From positions 184,936 through 248,935 of the forward strand of contig NZ_LNNB01000019.1 in assembly GCF_001747895.1 (NCBI RefSeq): a stretch of DNA of 64,000 bases, in the 5' to 3' direction. This document shows, piece after piece, positions 8,143-17,763 of this stretch (position 1 is the stretch's first letter; each line of letters opens with the position of its first letter). The notes under the pieces are model-generated. The model searched no databases. It was given only the letters and a program-made list of their open reading frames with translations, and was not told where the DNA came from. This stretch comes from Staphylococcus equorum (lineage in GTDB: Bacteria; Bacillota; Bacilli; Staphylococcales; Staphylococcaceae). The translations under genes were made by a program, and so were the position numbers.

Positions 8143-9393
8143 ATGGAAAAGATGAATATCACAAATCAAGCACATGATGCATTTGTTAAATCGCACCCAC
8201 AAGGTGATTTATTACAATTAACAAAATGGGCAGAAACAAAAACACTAACTGGATGGTATTCAAAACGTATCGCAGTTGGAGAAGAGGGCGAAGTAAAAGG
8301 CGTTGCTCAACTGTTATTCAAAAAGGTACCTAAGTTACCATATACGTTATGCTATATCTCTAGAGGTTTTGTTACAGATTACAGTAATAAACTCGCATTA
8401 GAAACGCTTTTAGAGTACGCAATGCAAATTGCAAAAGAAGAAAAAGCCTATGCTATTAAAATTGATCCAGATGTTGAAGTAGATAAAGGTGCTGACGCAT
8501 TAACAAACCTAAGATCACTAGGATTTAAGCACAAAGGATTTAAAGAAGGTTTATCTAAAGATTATATACAACCAAGAATGACAATGATTACACCAATTGA
8601 AAAGTCAGATGAAGAACTTATACAAAGTTTTGAAAGACGTAATCGTTCAAAAGTCAGATTAGCTTTAAAACGTGGTACGACTGTTGAGCGTTCTAATAGA
8701 GAAGGTTTAAAAACATTTGCTAACTTAATGCAAATTACAGGTGAACGTGATGGCTTTTTAACGCGTGATATTAGTTATTTCCAAAATATCTACGATGCTA
8801 TGAATCCAGATGGCGACGCAGAATTATTCTTAGTTAAATTAGAGCCCAAGCCAGTACTCAAAGATTTAAGAGAAGACTTATTACAACTTGAGCAAGAAAA
8901 AGTTAAATTAGCTGAAAAAAAACAAGATAAAAAAACACTAAATAAAATCAACGATGTAAATAATAAAATCGTTAAAACCCAAGAATTAATTGAAGATATG
9001 GAAAAATTAGAACTATCTCATCCTGAAGGTATGTATCTGTCAGGCGCGTTGTTAATGTTCGCAGGTAACAAATCATACTACCTATATGGTGCTTCTTCAA
9101 ATGAATATCGTGATTTTCTACCTAACCACCATATGCAGTTTGCTATGATGCAATATGCTAGGGAACATGGTGCGACAACTTATGATTTTGGTGGTACTGA
9201 TAATGATCCTGATAAAGACTCTGATCACTATGGCTTGTGGACATTTAAAAAAGTTTGGGGCACATATTTAAGTGAAAAAATAGGTGAGTTTGACTATGTA
9301 TTAAACAAACCACTTTATCAAATAATTGAAAATGTAAAACCAAAGCTTACTAAAGCGAAAATTAAAATATCTCGTAAATTAAAACGTAAGTAA
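8143..9393 (+). CDS. femX: FemX (FmhB), lipid II:glycine glycyltransferase
   Basis: 416 residues. Near-identical in my memory to S. aureus FmhB, starting MEKM.ITNQ and ending KLTKAKIKISRKLKRK. It adds the first glycine of the pentaglycine interpeptide bridge to the lysine of lipid II, using glycyl-tRNA, at the inner face of the membrane; it is essential in S. aureus. Two GNAT-like domains are split by a charged coiled-coil arm (about residues 240-290, LREDLLQLEQEKVKLAEKKQ...), which varies most between species. YLYGASSNEYRDFLPNHHMQ and YDFGGTDNDPDKDSDHYG are family hallmarks. Single gene with its own terminator. Confidence 0.95.
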   Translation: MEKMNITNQAHDAFVKSHPQGDLLQLTKWAETKTLTGWYSKRIAVGEEGEVKGVAQLLFKKVPKLPYTLCYISRGFVTDYSNKLALETLLEYAMQIAKEEKAYAIKIDPDVEVDKGADALTNLRSLGFKHKGFKEGLSKDYIQPRMTMITPIEKSDEELIQSFERRNRSKVRLALKRGTTVERSNREGLKTFANLMQITGERDGFLTRDISYFQNIYDAMNPDGDAELFLVKLEPKPVLKDLREDLLQLEQEKVKLAEKKQDKKTLNKINDVNNKIVKTQELIEDMEKLELSHPEGMYLSGALLMFAGNKSYYLYGASSNEYRDFLPNHHMQFAMMQYAREHGATTYDFGGTDNDPDKDSDHYGLWTFKKVWGTYLSEKIGEFDYVLNKPLYQIIENVKPKLTKAKIKISRKLKRK

Positions 9394-9416
9394 AAGCTAG
9401 TAAATTAATTAAATGT

Positions 9417-9478
9417 AAAAATACACAATATAAAGTTTTGATTTAAAATCTATAAAACTTTATGCTGTGTATTTTTTT
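9417..9478 (+). terminator. Terminator of femX
   Basis: AAAATACACA pairs with TGTGTATTTT, with an inner TATAAAGTTTT/AAAACTTTAT stem, followed by seven T. Confidence 0.8.
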
Positions 9479-9602
9479 AATGTTAAATAGATTTAAAAAT
9501 TCAAAATATTTTATAAAATTATTAGCATGTATGATATTGTAAATTAGAGACTTATGGTAAATTGGATATAGCGAAATGAAAGTACGAGAGGAGATTAAGT
9601 GC

Positions 9603-12600
9603 ATGATAAAAAAATTACTACAGTTTTCATTAGGAAATAAATTTGCAATATTCTTAATGGTCTTGTTAGTTATATTAGCTGGCATATACTCGAGTTCTAA
9701 AATGAAACTCGAACTATTACCCGATGTTGAACCACCAATGATTACAATACAAACAGCATTACCGGGTGCGACTCCAGAAACAGTAAAGGAAGACATTAGT
9801 GATAAAATAGATAGTCAAGTTAGGTCTATGTCTGATGTTAAGAGCGTGAGCGCTCAATCTATACAAAATGCTTCAATGGTAACTGTAGAATATGAAGAAA
9901 CTGCAGATATGGACAAAGCAGAAAATGATTTACAGAAAGAAATCGATAAGATTAAATTTGATGAAGAGGTTGAGGAACCAGAACTAACAAGAAGTTCAAT
10001 GGATGCATTTCCTATCGTAGCTTATTCATTTAGTAATAAGGAAGATAACCTCAAAGATACGACAAGTAAAATTAACAACGAACTGATTCCACGTTTAGAA
10101 ACAATTGAAGGTATACAAACTGCACAACTTAACGGTCAAACGTCACGAGAAGTGTCTGTGAAATTTGATCAAGAAAAATTACAGGAAAGTGGTTTGAGTG
10201 CAGAAAGTGTTCAACAATTTCTAAAGAGTGCTACAAGTGAAACACCTCTCGGGTTATTCCAATTTGATAAGACAGAAAAGTCTGTTGTCATTGATGGTCA
10301 ATTTACATCCGTAGATGCATTGAAAGATTTAGAAATCCCACTAACTGCAGGTGCTGGATCTAGCGCTCAAGGGCAAAGTGCAAGTGATTCAGGTCAACAA
10401 GGTGCAGCACAAAGTCAAGGTGGTGCGGGAGCTTCTTCACAAGGTTCTGCAATGCAAGGTGCCGGAGCAAGTAGTGGCTCAGGTGGTGAAAGCGTACCAT
10501 CAGTGAAGCTAGATGATATTGCTGACGTCTCTGTAGGGGATGTACGTGAATCTATTTCAAAAACAAATGGTAAAGACGCAGTGAATGTACAGGTTACTAA
10601 ATCACAAGATGCCAATACTGTAAAAGTAGCTGAAGATACCAAAAATGAAATCGATAAATTTGTTAAAGAAAATCCTGATGTCAATTCAACTAAAGTCATG
10701 GATACAGCGAAACCTATCCAAGATTCTCTTTACACTATGATTGAAAAAGCAGCTTTAGGTACAATGGTTGCGATTATCGTCATTTTACTATTCTTAAGAA
10801 ATATTAGAACGACCGCAATTTCAATTGTATCCATACCAATGTCTATCTTAATAGCGATGGTGGCATTGAAATTATCAGATGTTTCATTAAACATTCTTAC
10901 TTTAGGCGCATTAACTGTTGCCATAGGGCGTGTGATTGATGATTCAATCGTAGTAGTAGAAAATATATACAGACGCTTGTCAGATAAAGATGAGAAATTA
11001 AGCGGAGATAAATTAGTTATAAGTGCTACAAGTGAAGTATTTAAACCAATATTATCATCTACTATAGTGACAATTATTGTATTCTTGCCACTTGTCTTTG
11101 TAACAGGTTCAGTAGGTCAAATGTTTAGACCATTTGCCCTAGCAATTGCTTTTAGTTTATTAGCATCGCTTCTTGTTTCTGTAACAATTGTTCCAGCATT
11201 AAGTGCAACATTCTTTAAAAAGGGAATTAAACAACGTAAAGAAAAGAAATTAGGTTTGATAGGTAGTAATTACAAAAAAGTATTAAACTGGTCATTAAAT
11301 CATAAATGGATTGTAATTATAATTAGTACACTCATTTTGATAGCCAGTATTGGACTGGGCGCTGCTAAACTTGGAACAAGCTTTATTTCCACAGGGGAAG
11401 ATAAGTATATGGCACTTACATATACGCCTGAACCTGGTGAAACTGAAGAAGGCGTTCTAAATAACGCAGAAGAAGTACAGAAATATTTAAATAAAAAAGA
11501 TAAAGTGAATACAGTTCAATATTCAGTGGGTGGTGCAACGCCGACAGATCCTACTGGAAGTTCAAACAGTATGGCAATAATGGTGGAATATGATTCCAAC
11601 ACACCAAATTTTGATGAAGAACCTGATAAAGTGCTTAGTCATATTGAAGAATATAAACACCCTGGTACTTGGGGTAACCAAGATATGGGCACCGGCACAG
11701 ACAACAAAGCATTAGAAATTGCAGTGACTGGTCCATCATTAGATTCAATTGAAGGAACTGTAAAAAAAGTTGAAGACGAAATGAAAGATGTTAAAGGACT
11801 AGCTAATGTTAAGTCAGACTTATCACAAACTTATGAGCAATATAATATCAAAGTCGATCAAAATAAAGCTTCAAGCTATGGCTTGTCAGCTTCGCAATTA
11901 GCAATGACATTAAATCAAAATACACCTGAACAAACGGTTACGACTGTTAAAGAAAAAGGTAAATCCATAGATGTAAAAGTTAAAGAAGATAAAGATAAAA
12001 ACTGGACAGAAGAAAAATTAGAAAGCACAGAAGTACAAACACCAACAGGTCAATCTATTGAGTTAAGTGAGATTGCCGATTTAGAAAAATCATCTACACC
12101 TAATAAAATAGAAACAGAAGCCGGTGATTACACTGCAACAGTTTCTACAAAAGTAACAAACGATGATGTCGGTGGCATGGCTCAAAAAGTAATATCTAAA
12201 GTAAACGATATAGATAAGCCTAATAACGTAGAAACAAAAGTAGGCGGGGCTAATGAAGATATAAGCAAAGCTATATCACAATTAGTATTAGCAATGATAG
12301 CAGCAATAATAATTGTTTATTTAGTGCTTGTATTGACGTTCAAAGGCGCACTCGCACCATTTACAATTCTATTCTCTCTTCCATATACTGTTATAGGTGT
12401 AGTAATCGCCCTTGTCTTAACGGGTGAAACGATATCCGTACCAAGTATGATTGGTATGCTCATGCTGATTGGTATCGTAGTAACAAATGCGATTGTGTTA
12501 GTAGATAGAGTTATTAATAAAGAAAAACAAGGTCTGGAAATGAAAGAAGCGTTATTAGAAGCTGGTGGTACGCGTATTAGACCGATTCTTATGACAGCTA

Positions 12601-12803
12601 TAGCTACAATTGGCGCATTATTACCAATGTTGTTTGGTGAAGATAGCTCAATTATTATTTCAAAAGGTATGGCAGCGACAGTTATAGGTGGATTAATTTC
12701 ATCTACGCTATTAACGTTAATTGTAGTACCTGTTATATACGAAATACTATTTAGCTTGAAAGATAAAATTATTAATAAACGTAATAAGAAAAACAAATCA
12801 TAG
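9603..12803 (+). CDS. RND-family (AcrB/HAE1-like) membrane transporter
   Basis: 1066 residues from the ATG at 9603, eight bases after AGAGGAG; an in-frame ATG at 9576 lies upstream of that ribosome binding site and is unlikely. One N-terminal membrane helix, a large extracytoplasmic domain (about 35-380), a membrane block (about 385-560), a second extracytoplasmic domain (about 590-890) and a final membrane block. GRVIDDSIVVVENI near residue 455 holds the paired Asp of proton-driven RND pumps. S. aureus has a homologue beside femX; its substrate is unclear. Odd point: residues about 249-297 are a Gly/Ser/Gln/Ala-rich low-complexity insert. No adaptor or outer-membrane partner is expected in a Gram-positive. 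Confidence 0.88.
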   Translation: MIKKLLQFSLGNKFAIFLMVLLVILAGIYSSSKMKLELLPDVEPPMITIQTALPGATPETVKEDISDKIDSQVRSMSDVKSVSAQSIQNASMVTVEYEETADMDKAENDLQKEIDKIKFDEEVEEPELTRSSMDAFPIVAYSFSNKEDNLKDTTSKINNELIPRLETIEGIQTAQLNGQTSREVSVKFDQEKLQESGLSAESVQQFLKSATSETPLGLFQFDKTEKSVVIDGQFTSVDALKDLEIPLTAGAGSSAQGQSASDSGQQGAAQSQGGAGASSQGSAMQGAGASSGSGGESVPSVKLDDIADVSVGDVRESISKTNGKDAVNVQVTKSQDANTVKVAEDTKNEIDKFVKENPDVNSTKVMDTAKPIQDSLYTMIEKAALGTMVAIIVILLFLRNIRTTAISIVSIPMSILIAMVALKLSDVSLNILTLGALTVAIGRVIDDSIVVVENIYRRLSDKDEKLSGDKLVISATSEVFKPILSSTIVTIIVFLPLVFVTGSVGQMFRPFALAIAFSLLASLLVSVTIVPALSATFFKKGIKQRKEKKLGLIGSNYKKVLNWSLNHKWIVIIISTLILIASIGLGAAKLGTSFISTGEDKYMALTYTPEPGETEEGVLNNAEEVQKYLNKKDKVNTVQYSVGGATPTDPTGSSNSMAIMVEYDSNTPNFDEEPDKVLSHIEEYKHPGTWGNQDMGTGTDNKALEIAVTGPSLDSIEGTVKKVEDEMKDVKGLANVKSDLSQTYEQYNIKVDQNKASSYGLSASQLAMTLNQNTPEQTVTTVKEKGKSIDVKVKEDKDKNWTEEKLESTEVQTPTGQSIELSEIADLEKSSTPNKIETEAGDYTATVSTKVTNDDVGGMAQKVISKVNDIDKPNNVETKVGGANEDISKAISQLVLAMIAAIIIVYLVLVLTFKGALAPFTILFSLPYTVIGVVIALVLTGETISVPSMIGMLMLIGIVVTNAIVLVDRVINKEKQGLEMKEALLEAGGTRIRPILMTAIATIGALLPMLFGEDSSIIISKGMAATVIGGLISSTLLTLIVVPVIYEILFSLKDKIINKRNKKNKS

Positions 12804-12840
12804 ATAAATCATATTAGGATGTATGAATGAATTCCTATAG

Positions 12841-12884
12841 AAAAACTGCTTACACAGTCTTATAACATGTGTAAGCAGTTTTAT
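12841..12884 (+). terminator. Terminator of the RND gene
   Basis: AAAACTGCTTACACA pairs with TGTGTAAGCAGTTTT, loop of about 13 bases, then TATTTGTTTTT. Confidence 0.85.
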
Positions 12885-12965
12885 TTGTTTTTATATAAAA
12901 GGGACGGTATAAATCATTTTTTCTTAGTACTTATCTTGTTAGTTAACTGAAAATAATGCACTATG

Positions 12966-13004
12966 CAAAAAGAGTATTGAAATAGATAACTACTTCAATA
13001 CTCA
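12966..13004 (-). terminator. Terminator of the small membrane gene at 13017-13334
   Basis: On the minus strand GAGTATTGAA pairs with TTCAATACTC, with GTAG/CTAT inside and TTTTT after it. It sits 13 bases past the gene's stop. Confidence 0.8.
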
Positions 13005-13016
13005 ATATTTTAAAAA

Positions 13017-13334
13017 TTAATATAATACTAATGCTAAAATAGCGTATACCACAAATAGTATAACGGTAATAATATTTAAGATCTGAACGCCTTTAGAATC
13101 TTTTTTACCGTTTTTGAAAGCTGTGATTTCTACATTGCCAACGATAAGTAATAGTACGATGAATACCCACCAGTTTATTGCAGGGAAAGATAATGTTGTA
13201 ATTGCTACAACAAATAATAAGAGCAAGGCCATAATAATACGTAAAATGCGTGTAATGATTGTCGGCATTTTAAATATACTGATGTAGCTTACTATAAGAT
13301 ATAATATTGGTAAAAAGATAAGGTACAGTTGCAT
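13017..13334 (-). CDS. Small integral membrane protein, function unknown
   Basis: 105 residues with four predicted membrane helices (about 2-20, 27-47, 53-68 and 84-104) and one charged loop (KNGKKDSKG, about 74-82). AAAGGATG precedes the ATG. A conserved hypothetical in staphylococci by my recollection; no functional clue in the sequence. Own terminator downstream. Confidence 0.65.
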   Translation of the reverse strand: MQLYLIFLPILYLIVSYISIFKMPTIITRILRIIMALLLLFVVAITTLSFPAINWWVFIVLLLIVGNVEITAFKNGKKDSKGVQILNIITVILFVVYAILALVLY

Positions 13335-13398
13335 TGAATTACATCCTTTCTATGTATGCACTTAATCTTAGCATGTAAAAAATTGATTTACTAGGATG

Positions 13399-13575
13399 TT
13401 ATTTACGTTCTTTTTGACTAATTTCTGAACGTACAGATGCAATTTCTTTTTCTATGTCTTCAAGTTGTCGTAATAATGGGTCAACTTGTTGATTGACGGA
13501 TTCTCTTTTTTCAAGGTCACCTTGTAGTCTCACGTAATCATATTTTAGTTCAGCTAATTTTTCTTTTAAATCCAT
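13399..13575 (-). CDS. Short coiled-coil protein (58 residues), function unknown
   Basis: 58 codons, with AGGAGTG before the ATG. The translation starts MDLKEKLAELKYDYVRLQGD and ends EISQKERK. It is almost wholly charged and polar with leucine/isoleucine heptad spacing, so it should form a helical coiled coil; it has no membrane segment and no Cys. It is separated by 64 bases from the membrane gene downstream and may share its transcript. I do not know a function. Confidence 0.65.
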   Translation of the reverse strand: MDLKEKLAELKYDYVRLQGDLEKRESVNQQVDPLLRQLEDIEKEIASVRSEISQKERK

Positions 13576-13724
13576 TTTTACACACTCCTTTTGTATGCGG
13601 CATTGGCCACACTGTTTTAGTTTAAATTATAACATGAAATTGAAAGCTTCTAAAATAACCGAGTTATATGTTAAAGTATGAAAATGGAATGAAAACGAAA
13701 CGATGTAATGAAAGAAGGTTTATT

Positions 13725-14633
13725 GTGACTCAACAATTTATCATAATTATTTTACTTATTGCATTAGGTTATGCACTTAAAAGAATTAATTACTTTAAGG
13801 CAAACGACAGCCAAGTTTTTGCAACATTAGTTCTAAATGTCACATTACCTTCACTCGTGATAGTTAATTTAAACGAAGCAGATTTAGATTTATCACTATC
13901 TATCTTACCTATAATGATGATTTTGTATGGTGCTATAACAAAAATAATCATGGTATGGTTCTTTATGAAATATGATAATCAAATACGAGGGACAACGGGT
14001 ATGATGATGGCTTCACTAAATATAGGCTTATTTGCATATCCATTGGTAGAAGCAATATGGCCCAATACTGGTATGATTTATTTTGGTATGGTAGATATTG
14101 GTGGCGCGATTATTATGTTTGGAGTTACTTACTTTGTAGGAAGCTATTTTAGTAGTTCAGGTGATAGCTTTGATTTTAAATATCTAGCGAAAAATCTTCT
14201 TAAATCAGTGCCGTTAATGACATACATCATCATGTTTATTTTAAATATGCTCAATATTCATTTTCCGGATCCAGTAATTGATTTCTTCTCTGTATTATCA
14301 GGCGCAAATATGCCATTATCAATGATTTTGATAGGGTTAATGTTGAATTTTAGTATAGATAAACGATTTTTACCAATCGCAATGAAGTACATTTTATTAC
14401 ATTATGGTTTAGGTATTATCGCTGGGTTACTCGTATATTTCTTTTTACCAGTCGATGATCAAATGGTAAAAACAACACTACAAGTTGCATGGTTATTACC
14501 AGTAGGTGTAGCAATAATACCTTATGCGATTCAATTTAAATATAAGACATTACCACTGGTCGGTATGGTCACCAATTTAACGATTGTTATCAGTATAATT
14601 ATATTATACATTTACCAAGCTTTATTTGTATAA
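13725..14633 (+). CDS. AEC-family (auxin efflux carrier type) transporter
   Basis: 302 residues from GTG at 13725, which follows AAAGAAGG with good spacing and gives an N-terminus right at the first membrane helix (TQQFIIIILLIALGYALKR). A longer in-frame start at 13668 adds a polar tail untypical of the family. About ten membrane helices arranged as two five-helix halves, as in Mem_trans proteins such as malate permease MleP. LNVTLPSLVI (about residues 35-44) and NMPLSMILIGLML (about 198-210) are the two broken-helix motifs. Probable organic-acid carrier; substrate not determinable. Single gene, strong terminator. Confidence 0.85.
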   Translation: MTQQFIIIILLIALGYALKRINYFKANDSQVFATLVLNVTLPSLVIVNLNEADLDLSLSILPIMMILYGAITKIIMVWFFMKYDNQIRGTTGMMMASLNIGLFAYPLVEAIWPNTGMIYFGMVDIGGAIIMFGVTYFVGSYFSSSGDSFDFKYLAKNLLKSVPLMTYIIMFILNMLNIHFPDPVIDFFSVLSGANMPLSMILIGLMLNFSIDKRFLPIAMKYILLHYGLGIIAGLLVYFFLPVDDQMVKTTLQVAWLLPVGVAIIPYAIQFKYKTLPLVGMVTNLTIVISIIILYIYQALFV

Positions 14634-14635
14634 AT

Positions 14636-14670
14636 AAAAGCACTCCTGTTATTTTACAGGAGTGCTTTTT
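14636..14670 (+). terminator. Terminator of the AEC gene
   Basis: AAAAGCACTCCTG pairs with CAGGAGTGCTTTT, eight-base loop, T-run. It can also slow leftward transcription of gdh. Confidence 0.9.
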
Positions 14671-14708
14671 GCTGTCTCTAATGACTGATAACTAGATTAA
14701 ATGTTAGC

Positions 14709-15500
14709 TTAACCTTTACCACCCATAAATGCAGGATAATTAGTCATGCCACCATCGACATATATTGTTGTGCCATGAATATAATCCGCTAAGTCAGAAG
14801 CTAAAAATCTTGCGACGTTAGCAACTTGACTAGCTTCTCCAATGATCTTAGATGGGATCATTTCTAATGTTTCTTCACGTGTTGTTGGATCAGAGAATTT
14901 TTCTTTCGTGTGTTCAGTAACGATAGCTCCCGGTGAAATATTATTTATACGAATACCATATTGTGCATATTCCATCGACATTGTTTCCATCATTAATTTT
15001 AATCCGCCTTTACTTGCTGCGTAGTTTACATAGTTTGGCCATGGAATTTTATCATGAACACTAGATGTGTTGATAATTACACCTTTTTTATCTTCTTTTA
15101 AAAATTGGTTTATAGCTGTTTTTGAACCTATAAATGCACCAGTCAAATTGACGTCAATTACTTTTTGCCATTCTTCTAAAGGCATTTCGTGTGTAGGGAT
15201 CGGTTTTTCAAATCCAGCGTTATTAATTAAGATATCGAGTGTACCAAATTGATCTACAGCAGATTGAATTAAACGTTCTACATCATCTTCTTTTGATATA
15301 TCAGCTTGTACCTTGATTGCCTTGCCGCCTGCATCTTCAATTAATTGGATAGCTTGAGACACTACTTCTAAATGGCGTTCCGAGCGATAATTTATAACGA
15401 CATTAGCTTTTTCATCACCAAACTGTTCTGCCATAGCTTTTCCAATACCGCTACCAGCACCTGTAATCACTACAACTTTACCTTCTAAGTCCTTAAACAT
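14709..15500 (-). CDS. gdh: Glucose 1-dehydrogenase (SDR family)
   Basis: 263 residues from the ATG at 15500, which follows GGAGG; the longer reading frame extends upstream without a ribosome binding site. The protein starts MFKDLEGKVVVITGAGSGIG, close to Bacillus glucose dehydrogenase. The Rossmann motif TGAGSGIG, NNAG, a Ser near 147 and YAASK near residue 160 complete the SDR catalytic set. It oxidises beta-D-glucose to gluconolactone with NAD(P). It lies 168 bases downstream of glcU, the same pairing described in S. xylosus, so imported free glucose can be oxidised directly. Confidence 0.9.
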   Translation of the reverse strand: MFKDLEGKVVVITGAGSGIGKAMAEQFGDEKANVVINYRSERHLEVVSQAIQLIEDAGGKAIKVQADISKEDDVERLIQSAVDQFGTLDILINNAGFEKPIPTHEMPLEEWQKVIDVNLTGAFIGSKTAINQFLKEDKKGVIINTSSVHDKIPWPNYVNYAASKGGLKLMMETMSMEYAQYGIRINNISPGAIVTEHTKEKFSDPTTREETLEMIPSKIIGEASQVANVARFLASDLADYIHGTTIYVDGGMTNYPAFMGGKG

Positions 15501-15559
15501 AATGTATGACGCCTCCTTGATAGTAATAGTATAAAACAAAAAGTTTAAGACAAATATTA

Positions 15560-15589
15560 AATGATTAGAGATGAAAGTCACTAATCATT
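15560..15589. repeat. Hairpin between glcU and gdh
   Basis: AATGATTAG and CTAATCATT form a perfect 9-bp inverted repeat with a 12-base loop. There is no T-run on the minus strand, so it is more likely an RNA stability or processing element within the glcU-gdh transcript than a full terminator. Confidence 0.5.
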
Positions 15590-15668
15590 CAATATGCAAT
15601 GAAAAATTGTAGTTGCCTTAAACTTAATGTTGTTTATCTATTTGTAAAATGATGTTTGATTGTTAATG

Positions 15669-16526
15669 TTAACCTTTAATATTTCCGAGTACAAAGGCAG
15701 CAATGACAATGAGAACAATACCAGCCCATATGCCAGTCATTTGACGTTTGTCTTTACGCTCACCTAATAGGAAAATACCGCCAAGTGTAGATACGATGAC
15801 TAATAATTGGGATAATGAAAAACTCGTTGCTACACCGACTTTGGGTTGTGAATAGAACATAAATAAATTACCTATCCCCCAAATTACACCTGGAATTAAA
15901 TTCCATGCAGTACTTTTTATTGATGTTTCGTGTTTAGCTGATAGTATTAAGCCACCAATCGCCATACCTATAGATTGGAAGAAAAGGGCATTCATTCCAT
16001 CTACACCGAAGATTTGAGCTATAACTACATACACGACGTAACCAACAGTAGAAATTAGTAATATAGGCATTGCTTTACCAAAGTTTTTCGTGTTTTCTGA
16101 TGCTTCATTTTTGCCTTTAATAGACGTCATAGCAATACCAATAACGAGTAATACCATAGCGATTAGACCTAATGTTACTTGAGTACCAGTACTCCATTCA
16201 CCTAAAAATACAGCACTAAATAATGTTGTACCTACTAATTGTAAACCAGTAGAGATAGGCATTGTTTTAGACACACCAATTAAACTAATTGATTTCAATT
16301 GGTAGCCCTGACCAAGCGCCCAAAAAGCACCTGAAATTAAACCGACAATAATAATAGTGGGGTCACCAAATTCAGCATTGCCAGTTAATAATAAAATAAT
16401 ACCAATAATTAATGCACCAAATGTAGTACCTCTGATTTGGTTATAGGGGCCACCACCAACAAGCACATTAATTAAAACAACACTTCCCCAAAATAACGCG
16501 GGTAAAAGGGCAATTAATATATCCAT
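15669..16526 (-). CDS. glcU: GlcU, glucose uptake protein
   Basis: 285 residues, ten predicted membrane helices in two DMT-like repeats, ending in a helix plus LGNIKG. It starts [20 protein letters not shown], as in GRP/GlcU transporters. Energy-coupled, PTS-independent uptake of glucose in Bacillus and S. xylosus. Upstream of gdh on the same strand. The ribosome binding site (GTGAG) is weak. A plausible promoter lies roughly 100-130 bases upstream (TTTGCA, 17 bases, TACTAT on the minus strand). Confidence 0.9.
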   Translation of the reverse strand: MDILIALLPALFWGSVVLINVLVGGGPYNQIRGTTFGALIIGIILLLTGNAEFGDPTIIIVGLISGAFWALGQGYQLKSISLIGVSKTMPISTGLQLVGTTLFSAVFLGEWSTGTQVTLGLIAMVLLVIGIAMTSIKGKNEASENTKNFGKAMPILLISTVGYVVYVVIAQIFGVDGMNALFFQSIGMAIGGLILSAKHETSIKSTAWNLIPGVIWGIGNLFMFYSQPKVGVATSFSLSQLLVIVSTLGGIFLLGERKDKRQMTGIWAGIVLIVIAAFVLGNIKG

Positions 16527-16717
16527 ATGTTATATTCACTCACTTTCTATTTAAATAATACTTTCCTTTCAAAACAACTATCATAGATTGCCCTTGTATG
16601 ATATTTTAAAGCAAAATATTAATATAGTAAAAAATATTAGATTATATGCAAAATTATTTTGTATCATTGTGAAATGTAATCATTATCTGTATTGGGCATA
16701 AAAAAAGAATAATTAAA

Positions 16718-16758
16718 ATAAGCTTAAAATTTGGAGAGATTCCAAATTTTAAGCTTAT
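16718..16758 (-). terminator. Long perfect hairpin after the GNAT gene
   Basis: ATAAGCTTAAAATTTGGA and its exact complement form an 18-bp stem with loop GAGAT. On the minus strand TTTTAATTATTCTTTTTTT follows. It ends the gene at 16773 and separates it from glcU. Confidence 0.85.
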
Positions 16759-16772
16759 AAAGGTATAGCGAA

Positions 16773-17642
16773 TTAAATATGAGCAGCGACGTATTTAAAT
16801 TTTTTATATTCATAATTGATATTAAAGCCTAGCTCGTTAAAACGTTCAACGAGTGTCGTGTTTTTACTACGTATTTTGAAAAAAACTTTTTCTATATCGT
16901 GATTAGTAAACGCGATGTGTATAGCGTGTGATAGTAAATCAAATGCTATGCCTTTAAGTCTATAATCAGAGTGCGAAGAAAAATATTTAATTTCTGCCTT
17001 ATGACTATTTTCAAATATTTGAAGGTAGAGATAACCTTTCAGTAGTCCCTCAGACATAAACATAAATAAGCGATGATGCTCATCCAGTGATTCAACAATT
17101 TCATCAGCAGTCATTACATCATGTTTAAATGTGTGTTCATGCAATTTACTAAATAAACGATAGTAAGCTGGCTGATATTCTGTAATGTTTTGTGCGTGCT
17201 CAATTTCACCAATATCTTGTGATGCTACTAAATAATAATCTGTGAAGCTATAAGAAGATTGGATAGTTTTCATAAAATCTAAATAATTTTGTTCTGTTTC
17301 TTCAAAAGAAAAGTTGAAACTCGTAGATTCAGATTTGCTCTGTGCCAATGTTTCAAATAAGTTTTGAAAGGCTGGAACTGATGGTGTAACTGATTTATTT
17401 ACGAAAGGACCAAGAACTTTATATTTATTTTGCTCATATTGAAACGCTGATATTAACATGATGATTTGATCTTGATCATCCATCTGTGCATAGACGCCTG
17501 GGTCTTCGATGAGTTGCTTTATATTAGTTGTAATATCTTTATGTGCTGGTGGTAATTTGTATAAATAAGAAGCTGAACGATAATCTGCGTTAATTATAAA
17601 CTGTTCTATCTGGTCATAGTCGCTTAATTTGATAGTTTTCAT
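16773..17642 (-). CDS. GNAT-family N-acetyltransferase
   Basis: 289 residues from the ATG at 17642, directly after GGAGG; the longer frame would start inside topB and lacks a ribosome binding site. The C-terminal half is a GNAT domain: KAEIKYFSSHSDYRLKGIAFDLLSHAI holds the acetyl-CoA pyrophosphate motif R..G.A, followed by KVFFKIRSKNTTLVERFNELGF, the usual last strand and N..... E.LGF element. The N-terminal half is not recognisable. Substrate unknown. Divergent from topB with a 121-base spacer. Confidence 0.75.
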   Translation of the reverse strand: MKTIKLSDYDQIEQFIINADYRSASYLYKLPPAHKDITTNIKQLIEDPGVYAQMDDQDQIIMLISAFQYEQNKYKVLGPFVNKSVTPSVPAFQNLFETLAQSKSESTSFNFSFEETEQNYLDFMKTIQSSYSFTDYYLVASQDIGEIEHAQNITEYQPAYYRLFSKLHEHTFKHDVMTADEIVESLDEHHRLFMFMSEGLLKGYLYLQIFENSHKAEIKYFSSHSDYRLKGIAFDLLSHAIHIAFTNHDIEKVFFKIRSKNTTLVERFNELGFNINYEYKKFKYVAAHI

Positions 17643-17763
17643 AAAATACCTCCGTCTGTAAACTATTAAGTTAATTATAGGAACTTTTTGATATAAATGG
17701 AAGTTTCGATGTGCTATATACATGTTACAATAAATATTATATTGAAATTGAAAGGGCGAAATT

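Noticed and set aside
9576..9602. Upstream ATG for the RND gene
   Set aside because: It precedes the AGAGGAG ribosome binding site; the ATG at 9603 is correctly spaced and begins the conserved membrane-helix region.
12317..12796. 159-codon minus-strand frame at the end of the RND gene
   Set aside because: Mirror frame of a hydrophobic coding region; no start signal, no family resemblance.
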